Positions 47,641-57,889 of a DNA stretch of 64,000 nucleotides are shown here, piece by piece. A program made the translations under genes and the position numbers. Source of the stretch: Ceratothoa steindachneri (Eukaryota > Arthropoda > Malacostraca > Isopoda > Cymothoidae); contig OZ018321.1 of the NCBI GenBank assembly GCA_963969495.1, positions 189,369,485 through 189,433,484 of the forward strand. Reading direction: 5' to 3'. Under the pieces are notes generated by a model. That model was not told the DNA's origin. It was given only the letters and a program-made list of their open reading frames with translations, and did no database searches. The stretch's first letter is position 1. Every line of letters starts with the position of its first letter.

Positions 47641-48055
47641 TTCGTATTACTAGATTTGTTTTTATCCTTGGGACCGTAATGAGTAGATTTTGCTTTAGAT
47701 AAACTTTCATTGATCACGTGGAGGGGATAATTTAATTCAATGAAACTACAGGTTATATATGTAATCTCGTCTTCTAGAAAGCAAGGGTCACATATCCTAA
47801 GTGCTTTCAAAACATACTTGATGCAACGGATCGCTTAATGTTAATATCATGATGAGAAAAGAAATGAATATACGAATTAGAATGGGTTGGTTTTCGGTAC
47901 ACAGTGAAGCTAATTTTGTCAATGACTCTAACAATTTTTACATCAACAAAGGATATACAATTATTTTTTTACCACTCTACTTTAAAATTGATAGTGGGAT
48001 GGAGGTCGTTAAGATTTTTAAGGAAATTGTCAAATTAGTTTAAACTATTTATAGG

Positions 48056-49255
48056 TCAAATCGATATGACATCATCTACATACCTATAGCATACAAAATT
48101 ATGATGGGGAATCACAGAAGGGAGTAATGATACTTTGAAATGCTGCATAAAAAGGTTACATAATATGGGTGATAAAGGATTACCCATGATAAGACCATAT
48201 CTTTGACGGAAACAACCCATATCTCTGATAAATATATTGACAGTAACACAAAGTTTAACAAGATTTATAATTTTATCTTTGCCTAGAGGGAGGTTTAATT
48301 TTTGATTATCTAGTACCTTAGATAGAACATAAAGAGCTTCGTTAACTGGGACATGAGTGAAGAGGTTGTCTACATCAAAGATTATTAAGCAGCTTCCTTT
48401 TATGTTGACTTTCCTAAATTTTTCAATGAAATCAGAGGAATGGATTATGTGTGAAGGTGAGGTCAATCCAACAGCATCAGCGAGAAGGGAGGCTAACCAC
48501 TTCGAGAGTTTGTATGCATGAGAGTCGATACACGATATAATAGGTCGGAGTGGCATTCCTCTTTTGTGGGTTTTTGGCAGACCATACATACGGGAAAGTG
48601 ATGGGTTGGTAGGTTTAAAACGATGAAGAAGGCCTGGGTTGGAACGTTTGAACAATTTTGTGGGAGTTTTGTTGAAGATCTCTGTTTTACTTTTTAATGG
48701 GTTGGAAGATAAATTCTCGTAAATGTTCATATCATTGAGTAAATCCTGTAATTTTTCAGTGTAAGAATTTTTGTCTAACAACACGACTTGGTTAGTTTTG
48801 TCCGATTTTGTTAGGATGATATTTTTGTTAGAATTAAGTAATTTAAGGGCAGTCTTGAGGCGCCTGGGGATTTCTAAGTATTTCACACTGTCACTATGGG
48901 ATAAAGCACCAACTACAAAACCACTTAAGAACTCAATGTTCGACTGATCACTTCCACAAAATTTATTTATAGAAAGGAGATGATTAAGGGAAAATGAATC
49001 ATAAATTTTTGAACGCGAAGGATAGCCCATAGCTGAGGATAATTTCTTGATCACGCGAGAGCTCCTAAGAAGAAAGATTGAGAACATTCTTCGCAGGATT
49101 TGAAGCCTTTTTCCATAGGCTATTTTGGAATAACCACTCCACTTTGTTATGAAACTTTTTACACAGTGGGCCAGATAACTGAGAGAATGACGTACGCAGG
49201 CCGCATAACCATTTTGTTTAATACAATATAGTGAATACACAAAAAATAAAGACAA
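48056..49255 (-). pseudogene. Penelope-like reverse transcriptase
   Basis: About 399 open codons (an upstream ATG was not confirmed). Motifs in order: KTNQVVLLDKNSY, YGLPKTHKRGMPLRPIISCI, HAYKLSKWLASLL (the Penelope-specific block), FDVDNLFTHVPVNEAL (RT motif A, with Asp retained), QRYGLIMGNPLSPILCNLFM and the catalytic YRYVDDVISI just before the stop. In a second frame the next segment continues FLKNLNDLHPTINF, FTVYRKPTHSNSY and a SHHDINIKRSV block, which are typical C-terminal Penelope RT sequences. So the stop after VDDVISI is a disabling mutation. Confidence 0.9.
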
Positions 49256-49439
49256 CCAATATATTTATTTCCTAATACACAAAATGCACAAAAAATGAAG
49301 AAAACAAACATATTCATTTACCAAAAAGTTATCAAAGAACGCGTCGTTAGCAATAAGATAGTATTATCAAACTTTTTGCGTACATATCCGTGTCTCACAA
49401 ACTAAGCAGCAAAAGAGGTTTGTGAAACTGGCGTTTAGC

Positions 49440-49539
49440 TTTTAAGATATCATCAATATTTGCTTTGTAATTGCTGCATCCACGGTGCAGCGGTGGGCCG
49501 AATGAACTGACCTCGCGGGCCGTAGTTTGAAGACCCCTG
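49440..49539 (-). mobile_element. hAT-type terminus (CAGGGGTCTTCAAACT end)
   Basis: The minus strand starts CAGGGGTCTTCAAACTACGG, then CCCGCGAGGTCAGTTC. This is the classic end of a hAT element family. Only the terminal 100 bp is recognisable. Confidence 0.65.
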
Positions 49540-49547
49540 CTTTAGGT

Positions 49548-49675
49548 CCGTGGTTCTCAACCTTGGGCCAAATAGCCCCTAGGGGGTGATGTAACATTAC
49601 TAGGGGTCCACACACATAAAATAACGAATAGTGGTCCACGGAGATATTTTGTTTGGCCATAGAGCAATTCTACTT
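49548..49675 (+). mobile_element. hAT-type terminus (GTGGTTCTCAACC end)
   Basis: CCGTGGTTCTCAACCTTGGG is the usual start of ZBED-type hAT elements, whose opposite end (GGTTGAGAACCACT) occurs at 60.13 kb here. The sequence continues for about 100 bp and then meets the CR1 copy C tail. The 8 bp CTTTAGGT at 49540-49547 separates it from the neighbouring hAT terminus and has the size of a hAT target duplication. Confidence 0.65.
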
Positions 49676-49707
49676 CAGAACTGTTATTATTACTGAGAAT
49701 GGAGAGA

Positions 49708-52452
49708 TAAAGAGAGAGAGGAAGAGTTACAAGGAGTTACAAGGAAAAAAAGTACCCTAGGAGACCTTACGGTCCATTCAAACAGGGTACCTTTGGACTA
49801 GCAATCGAGCGGGCACATAGCTGCTTAATTGTTTTGCGTCCCTAAACGGCCACTTTTCAAGACTTTGTCTAGTCTTGACTTGAACTGGTCAACAGATTCA
49901 CTGTTGACAACTTCCACTGGAAGTGCGTTCCACTTACCGCAGATACTGTAGGTGAAAGAGTTTCCACACAGATTGCGGTTGTAACGCTTCAGTTCAAGTT
50001 TGAAGCCGTGATTGCGCGTTCTGTTCTCACTCAGTGTGAAAATATCCCGGTAGTCAACATTGTCGAACCCTCGAAGTATTCTGAAGACTTTGATGAGCTG
50101 ACCACGCAGTCTACGGGTTTCCAGCGAGAACAGATCTAATTCCCTTAGTCTATCCTCATAACTTTTATGTCGGATAGAGGGAATCAGCTTGGTTGCCCTA
50201 GCTTGTACGCGTTCCAACCTTGCGATTTCCTTTCGAAACGAAGGACTCCAAAATTGTACGGCACACTCCAGGTGCGGCCGAACGAGGGAGTTGTACAGAC
50301 AAAGTACTCTTTCCTTGTTACGGTATCCAAACTGGCGCTGTATGTAGCCTAACATCCTTTTGGCTTTCTTCTCTGCCTCGATGCACTGTTTCGAGAACTT
50401 AAGGGCGCTAGTGATAGTTACACACAAGTCCTTCTCAGTGTCACTCAATTCAAAGGCAGTGCCTTAAGGATATACTGAGATTGGGGGTTTCTGTGGCCGA
50501 TATGCATTACTTTGCACTTTCCCACGTTAAAAGGCATATGCCACGTGTCCGACTACTCCCCAATCTTCCGAAGATCTTCCTGCAGGCGGGCAGTATTTCC
50601 ATCCTTTGCAACGTTCATACCAAGCTTGGTATCGTCGGCAAATTTGGAAATCTTGGCAACCATGTCACCATCCATGTCGTTGACGTAGATGATGAATAGT
50701 AGTGGTCCCAGGACAGAACCTTGAGGCACCCTGCTAGTACCGGCACCCACTCAGAAGCCTGTCTATTCACCACCACTCGTTGCCGTATGCCACTTAGCCA
50801 GCTCTCGATCCAGCCGGCTACTTTTTCGTCTATGCCCAGCGCTCGCACTTTCCGGAGAAGGCGGCGGTGTGGTACCTTATCAAAGGCTTTCTGAAAATCG
50901 AAGTACACCACATCCACCGCCTTGTCCCGATCGTGCTCACTGAACACGAAGTGGAAGAATTCCACAAGGTTCGTCAAGCATGACCGTTGCCTTCAGAAGC
51001 CGTGCTTGGAACTCCTCAGTAGCAGGTTTGACTCTAAATACGACGTCATTTTATCCACCATCATGCTTCCCATGAGTTTACCGACTATCGAAGTCAGACT
51101 GATAGGTCGGTAGTTTGACGGATGGCTGGGATGTCCTTTCTTGAAGATAGGAGTCACCTCCGCCTCACGCAGTCTCTAGGAACGCATCCGGTCCGGATTG
51201 ACATGTTAAAGATAGCGCACAGATGTCGTGATACTTCATCGCACACTTCTTTCAACACCTTGGATAGAAACCCGTCCGGTCCAGGGGACTTATTCGTCTT
51301 TAGGTCAGCGAAATTTTCTTTATTTCTCCTTCGGTGAAGTCCATTGCCTCCAGCTTTTTCCCCAAGTAGGAATCCGTGGGCTGGGGGATGGGACCACACT
51401 CTTTAGTAAACACTGAAGAGAAGTAGTCATTGAGAAGGTTAGCATTTTCTGCATCTGAGTGAGTTAATACACCCCCTTCGTCCAGTAAGGGCCCAATCCT
51501 ACGATGGACTGGTTTACAGCTATTTACATAGCCGAAGAACTCCTTGGGATTTTCCTTGCAGAGTCTCGCCACTCGGAGTTCCTCAGATCACTTAGCTGCC
51601 CTTATGCTGGACTTCACTCTCCTGGCGAGCCTCCGGTACTCGTCAAAGGCATCCGAGATCTTTGATCGCCGGTACGCATTTCTCTTCTTCCTAAGCAGTT
51701 GGCCGATTTCTCGATTAAACCACTTTGGTTGAACACAAGACCGACGGAGGCATTTCAGAGGGATGCAACTAGATTGAAGACTCATGAAGTTATTTTTGAA
51801 ATTGTTCCACGAATCCTCAACCTCTTCACATACCGCTAGCCTTACATCAGTCAGCCAAGCACGAAGGCTTGCAAAGTCTGCTCTTCTCAATTCAAGTTTC
51901 CTTGATTGACTGGCAACAGACCTTACCTTCGGGATCTTGACGCTAAATCTAACTAGCTGGTGATCACTGCCACCGAGCTCTTCGCCTACAGAGACATCCT
52001 CAACGATATCATCCTCAGAGGTGAAGACCAAGTCGAGGATATTGTCTCCTCTCGTCGGTTCTCTGACCCATTGAGTGAGGAACTCTTTGTTGGCGAACTC
52101 CAGGAGTAGCGCGTTCTCGCCCCCGGCTGCTCTGGTTTCCCAGTCAACTTGTCTGTTGATGTCGCCCATAACGATGCACACTCTGCTTTGAACAAGCTCA
52201 CCAAGTAGCTGGTACAGTTCCCTGTCCTTCTCAACGGGTTGGGAAGGGGGTCTGTAAAGCACCCGGGTCCTGTATCTGACAGGACCTATCTCTAGGTTAA
52301 CGCCTCGGAGCTCGTGATCGGATATAATGTTGGAGTTCGTAGATTTGATTGTATCCTTGACATACAACATTACACCGCCACCCTCTCTGTCTGGCCTATC
52401 TTTGTGGAAGAGTTGGTAGCCAGGAACCGTGAATTTGCCTTCAAAGTCTCGG
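49708..52452 (-). mobile_element. CR1-type LINE copy C, 5'-truncated (endonuclease to 3' end)
   Basis: Begins abruptly at 52452 within the endonuclease domain (first aligned bases GACTTTGAAGGC) and ends at the GTAACTCCTT-type tail beside a GA-rich tract. Minus-strand domains: endonuclease 51588-52452 with EGGGVMLYVKD, VRYRTRVLYRPPSQ, IVMGDINRQVDWE and the catalytic GGSDHQLV. A KTNKSPGPDGFL linker then leads to [37 protein letters not shown] and [10 protein letters not shown] (catalytic DD intact). A long C-terminal frame lies at 49825-50448. Frameshifts lie near 51300 and 51175, and one near 50735 is shared with copy D. Confidence 0.93.
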
Positions 52453-53440
52453 GAGACAAGGAAAGAGAGAGTGGAGGAGGGGAGAGATTGAGGAGGGAGG
52501 ATGGTAAGGCGTGTTTATGAAGTACTGTTGGATGCCAATTTGTATTTTCAAATATTAACTTTTGCCATTGATAATTTATGAGCAGTAAAAAAAACAATTA
52601 ATTTTAATTATAACACCATTTTTTTATATATTTTATATATATCATTATCGTTCAAATTATTTATTAGTATCAATTTTTAATTTCTATTAATGCTCTTCAT
52701 AAAAAACATTATTTGGCAACCTCTCGCCTCCGGGTCCAACTCATACAAATACACAGTGTGAACTCATGGAGAATTCATGTGAATTTTTTTCAGTTTTAAT
52801 TATTCGTAAAACGTGTTTTTGGTGTTTAATGAGTAATTTATTATAATATAATTACTATGTACTTTTATTCTTAGAGATCGGATTAAACGTATCAAAATAA
52901 TAGCCTTTCTAGGAAGTTCTTCGCAAACTTAATAAGCTTGAAACACTTCATTCCAATTGATTATATTAATGAACTCGATCAGATTAGATTTGAATCAAAG
53001 CGAGGAGTAATTATTGACTCCTGGATTTACTAAATTATTATATTATACCATTTTATACTATTATATGTTATTTTGTATTATATTAGAGTGTATTATGGTG
53101 TAATATAGCGTATCATAATTATTATATCATCTTGTATTGCATCGTATTGCATCAAATATTATATATTTTATATCATAATGATGTTGAGCTATGTCATATT
53201 ATGTTACTTTACGTTGTGTCATTTTATGTTATGTTATGTCACAAATATCAACACGTGCGTGTGAAATTAATCTTCAATACACTCCCTCACACACATACAC
53301 ACACACACACTGAAAAATAATTCGTGACGTACATTCTGATCCAGAGAAATGGTAATAGTGCCCAATATATTGTACTTGAAGTACCGCAAAGTTAAATATG
53401 TTAACTTGGATGTTTAGTTAAATTACTCACGATTATTGGC
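52453..53440. other. Spacer between inverted CR1 copies
   Basis: GA-rich for 60 bp, then AT-rich with loose TATTATATTAT repetition (53035-53240) and a short (AC)n tract at 53286-53310. No gene seen. Confidence 0.6.
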
Positions 53441-53500
53441 CTCTCTCTCTTTCTCTCTATTGATTGGTCACAAAGTTTTGAAAGAGAGAAAGTGTTCAAA

Positions 53501-54800
53501 ATGACAGGGGTAAAAGGTCCAGCTTCACTCAAATATACATGTGCGATATGCCATTAGGATAAGTGGTGCGTGGACTTCCCGGAAGGATGTTTTTCGAAAT
53601 GCCATCCGGGGAGTATATGCACCGACTGCATCCTTAAAGGAGAGGTCCGAGAGGCAGTGGCATACTGCAACGAACTCAAGGATCTCTAGGGCGCTGGAAA
53701 GTAAAATACAGACCCTAGAAACGCAGCACGCGCTTCAGATTCGGCGTCTCGAGGAAAAAATCCTAGAGCTAGCCTCTAAACTAGAGGCCCAGTCGGCTCA
53801 AGCTCGAGACGAAAGTCCCACTGACTTGGGTGGTTCCGCCGATGCGACTCCAGCCCAAGGAGGTGAAACTGCATTGGCAGTCCCACTTCTGCCATGCGGA
53901 GCCAATGAGAAGAAGAAAAAGAAAAAGAAGAAAAAGGACCTTAATGCTGCTCACCCCAGTGTAGAGGATTCGAGCGTTACTGGTGCGCAAGGGAAAGTGG
54001 AAAGAGAAGAAGAGAAAAGAGAAACGGAAGAAGAGAAAACACATGAAGACAAGAAAAATAAGATGAAGAAGAAAAAAAAGAAAAATGTAGAGATACAAGA
54101 GGAAAGCGGCAAGTCGCTTCCAAGGGGAAAGAATAAGTCGCATGCTGACAAATGTGCAAGAGTCACCCTTATTGGTGATTCTCAAGCACGGGGCCAGCAG
54201 TCCCTGCTAGCCACCCGCCTTTGCACTAGTGTGAAGGTAAGCTGCCTGCCAGGATGTGGTAACCACCACATCAGAGTAGAGGCTAAGAAATCACAGATTT
54301 CTGAGAGCTCAGTCGTTGCTCTGATGGTCAGTGGAAACGACCTCTACCTGAGAGGAGGTAGGGTAGGCCCTACAGATAAAATTCTCCACACGGTCATGGG
54401 TGCCGTGGACGACTGTGGGCTGAAAACCCGCAAGCGTGTGGTAGTCGGGATGCTCCCGAGGAGAGGTCCAACACGGACCGCTCACTCGATGAATATCTCC
54501 TTAAACCTGCGCCTGGCAGATTTGTGTACGGCAGAGGGGGTCTTTTTGTGGACCCGTACCACACCTTTTATGGTAGAAATGATCTCTACCAAAAGGGATG
54601 GGGTACATCTTTCCTTTAAAGGAAAGGCCTTTCTGTCGAACATGATCCAGGATGTCGTAGAGAGGACCGAAAGGAGTATCCGGCCCAGAGTGAGGGCGGA
54701 CATACGCCAGTGCGCCCGTGTCACTCCAGGAACGACCTTCTCAGAGGTCGCAAAAAGGGGTGCCTCGCCAACAAAGAAGCCGGGAAACGGAAGAGCGTAG
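53501..54800 (+). pseudogene. CR1 ORF1: zinc finger, coiled coil, basic region and SGNH esterase domain
   Basis: The ATG at 53501 starts a frame with YTCAICH, a TAG stop at 53555-53557, then DKWCVDFPEGCFSKCHPGSI and CTDCILKGEV. That is a Cys/His-rich PHD-like finger. A frameshift near 53660-53690 moves to the main frame (open 53541-54800), which has a coiled coil (ALESKIQTLETQHALQIRRL), a Lys/Glu-rich stretch, and an SGNH-hydrolase domain: VTLIGDSQARGQQSL (nucleophile Ser), VVALMVSGNDLYLRG (Asn block) and KRDGVHLSFKGKAFLS (catalytic Asp/His). PHD-like plus esterase ORF1 proteins are known from CR1 elements, where they are thought to bind RNA or membranes. The three SGNH blocks are intact. The stop and frameshift lie upstream of them. 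Confidence 0.88.
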
Positions 54801-54823
54801 GGAGTCCTACAGTCGGGGACTCC

Positions 54824-57575
54824 CTGAAAGTTCTTCTGTTCAATGCGAGTTCAATCAGAAACAAGTTTCCTGAGCTCCGTGGCCCCGTAGCGACGGAAGA
54901 AACCGAAATGGTAGACATAACAGAATCGTGGATAAAACCTCAAACCAAGACTTTGAAGGCGAATTCACGGTTCCTGGCTACCAACTCTTCCACAAAGATA
55001 GGCCAGACAGAGAGGGTGGCGGTGTAATGTTGTATGTCAAGGATACAATCAAATCTACGAACTCCAACATTATATCCGATCACAAGCTCCTAGGCGTTTA
55101 CCTAGAGATAGGTCCTGTCAGATACAGGACCCTGGTACTTTATAGACCCCCTTCGTAAGCCGTTGAGAAGGACAGGGAACTGTACCAGCTGCTGGGTGAG
55201 CTTGTTCAAGGCAGAGTGTGCATCGTTATGGGCGACATCAACAGACAAGTTGACTGGGAAACTAGAGCAGCCTGTGGCGAGAGCGCGCTACTCCTGGAGT
55301 TCGCCAACAACGAGTTCCTCATTCAATGGGTCAGAGAACCGACGAGAGGAGACAATATCCTCGACTTGGTCTTCACCTCTGAGGATGATATCGTTGAGGA
55401 TGTCTCTGTAGGCGAAGAGTTCGGTGGTAGTGATTACCAGCTAGTTAGATTTAGCGTCAAGATCCCGAAGGTAAGGTCTGTTGCCAGTCAATTAAGGAAA
55501 CTTGACTTGAGAAGAGCAAACTGTGCAAGCCTTCGCGCTGGGCTGACTGATGTAAGGCTAGCGGTATGCAAAGAGGTTGAGGATTCGTGGAACAATTTCA
55601 AAACCACATTCATGAGTCTTCAATCTAGTTGCATCCCTCTGAAATGCGTCTGTCGGTCTTCTGTTCAACCAAAGTGGTTTAATCGAGAAATCGGCCAACT
55701 GCTTAGAAGGAAGAGAAATGCGTACCGGCGATCGAAGACCTCGGGTGCCTTTGACGAGTACCGGAGGCTAGCCAAGAAAGTGAAGTCCAGCATAAGGGCG
55801 GCTAAGCGTACTGAGGAACTCCGAGTGGCGAGACTCTGCAAGGAAAATCCCAAGGAGTTCTTCGGCTATGTATATAGCCATAAACCAATCCATCGTAGGA
55901 TTGTGCCCTTAGTGGACGAGGAAGGTGCATTAACTCAGTCAGATGCAGAAAATTCTAACCATATCAATGACTACTTCTCCTCAGTGTCTACTGAAGAGTG
56001 TGGACCCATCCCATATCCTACGGATTCCTACTTGGGGGAAAAGCTGGAGGCAATGGACTTCACCGAAGGAGAAATAAAAAAAAAGATCGCTGACTTAAAA
56101 ACGAATAAGTCCCCTGGACCGGACGGGTTTCTACCCAAGGTGTTAAAGGAAGTGTGTGATGAAGTATCACGACATCTGTGCGCTATCTGTAACATGTCAA
56201 TCCGGACCGGATGCGTTCCTAGAGACTGGCGTTAGGCGGAGGTGACTCCGATCTTCAAAAAAGGAGCCCCCAGCCAACCGTCAAACTACCGACCTATCAG
56301 TCTGACTTCGATAGTCGGTAAACTCATGGGAAGCATAAGGGTGGATAAAATGACGTCGTATTTAGAGTCAAACCTGCTACTGAGGAGTTCCCAGCACGGC
56401 TTCCGAAGGCAACGGTCATGCCTGACGAACCTTGTGGAATTCTTCCACTTCGTGTTCAGTGAGCACGATCGAGACAAGGCGGTGGATGTAGTGTACTTAG
56501 ACTTTCAGAAAGCCTTTGATAAGGTACCACACCGCCGCCTTCTCCGGAAAGTGCGAGCGCTGGGCATAGACGGAAAAGTAGCCGGCTGGATCGAGAACTG
56601 GCTAAGTGGCATACGGCAACGAGTGGTGGTGAATGGACAGGCTTCTGAGTGGGTGCCGGTACTAGCAGGGTGCCTCAAGGTTCTGTCCTGGGACCACTAC
56701 TATTCATCATCTAAGTCAACGACATGGACGGTGACATAGTTGCCAAGATTTCCAAATTTCCTGACGATACCAAGCTTGGTATGAACGTTGCAAAGGATGG
56801 AAATACTGCCCGCCTGCAGGAAGATCTTGTGAAGATTGGGGAGTGGTCGGACACGTGGCAAATGCCTTTTAACGTGGGGAAGTGCAAAGTAATGCATATC
56901 GGCCACAGAATCCCCCAATCTCAGTATATCCTTAAGGGCACTGCTCTTGAATCCAGTGACACTGAGAAGGACTTGGGTGTAACTATTACTAGCGACCTCA
57001 AGTTCTTGAAACAGTGAATCGAGGCAGAGAAGAAAGCCCAAAGGATGTTAGGCTACATAAAGCGCCAGTTTGGATACCGTAACAGGAAGATAGTACTTTG
57101 TCTGTACAACTCCCTCGTTCGGCCGCACCTGGAGTATGCCGTACAATTTTGGAGTCCTTCGTTTCGAAAGGACATCGTAAGGTTGGAATGCGTACAAGCT
57201 AGGGCAACCAAACTGATTCCCTCTATCCAACATAAAAGTTATGAGGATAGACTAAGGGAATAAGATCTGTTCTTGCTGAAAACCCGTAGACTGCGTGGTC
57301 AGCTCATCGAAGTTTTCAAAATACTTCGAGGGTTCGACAATGTTGACTACCGGGATATTTTCACACTGAGTGAGAACAGAACGCGCAATCACGGCTTCAA
57401 ACTTGAACTGAAGCTATACAACCACAATCTGTGTGGAAATCTTTTCACTTACAGTATCTGCGGTAAGTGGAACGCACTTCCAGTGGAAGTTGTCAACAGT
57501 GAATCTGTTGACCAGTTCAAGTCAAGACTAGACAAAGTCTTGAAAAGTGGCCTTTTAGGGACGCAAAACAATTGA
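54824..57575 (+). pseudogene. CR1 ORF2 (endonuclease and reverse transcriptase), broken
   Basis: Begins with LKVLLFNASSIRNKFPEL (endonuclease strand 1), shifts frame near 54930, then reads EGGGVMLYVKDTIKS and VRYRTLVLYRPPS followed by a stop at 55156-55158 where copy C has Gln (CAA to TAA). IVMGDINRQVDWE follows. The catalytic SDH triad residue is mutated (GGSDYQLV, Tyr at 55435). The linker KTNKSPGPDGFL, a stop at 56233-56235, then RT: NYRPISLTSIVGKLM, YLDFQKAFDKVPHRRLL, a frameshift near 56670 and a TAA in the IIYVND block. The catalytic motif reads FPDD instead of FADD. Further stops near 57016 and 57261. C-terminal residues end LGTQNN. Confidence 0.93.
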
Positions 57576-57696
57576 GCAGCCATGTGCCCCCTCGATTGCT
57601 AGTCCAAAGGTTTCCCTCTTTGAATGGACCGTAAGGTCTCCTATGGTACCTTCTTTCCTTGTAACTCCTTGTAACTCTCTCTTTCTGTCTTGTATG

Positions 57697-57886
<190 letters not shown>

Positions 57887-57889
57887 TGT

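Larger units (their letters stand above)
47050..49255 (-). mobile_element. Penelope-like element (RT plus degenerate GIY-YIG endonuclease)
   Basis: Minus-strand element with a 399-codon RT frame (49255-48056), followed after a stop and frameshift by the RT C-terminus and a GIY-YIG-like region (47640-47257). The 3' part (47090-47160) carries the ACTAGTTTCAGTATGTAGTTT segment that also occurs in the palindrome at 4.3-4.7 kb. Penelope elements insert by a GIY-YIG endonuclease and carry terminal repeats with hammerhead motifs. The upstream repeat was not identified. Stops make the copy inactive, although the RT frame is unusually long for this window, suggesting a fairly recent insertion. Confidence 0.9.
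53501..57681 (+). mobile_element. CR1-type LINE copy D, near full length
   Basis: The only copy retaining ORF1. It consists of a short 5' segment (boundary about 53440-53500, not defined), ORF1, ORF2 and a 3' UTR ending TTGTAACTCCTTGTAACTCT. It runs into CT-rich then (TA)n sequence. Opposite in orientation to copy C, with arms of about 2.7 kb (49708-52452 against 54941-57681). Mutations in both ORFs make it inactive, but the overall sequence is still close to copies B and C. Confidence 0.93.

Noticed and set aside
53781..54185. 134-codon minus-strand Phe/Leu-rich frame
   Set aside because: Reverse of the Lys/Glu-rich tract of CR1 ORF1.
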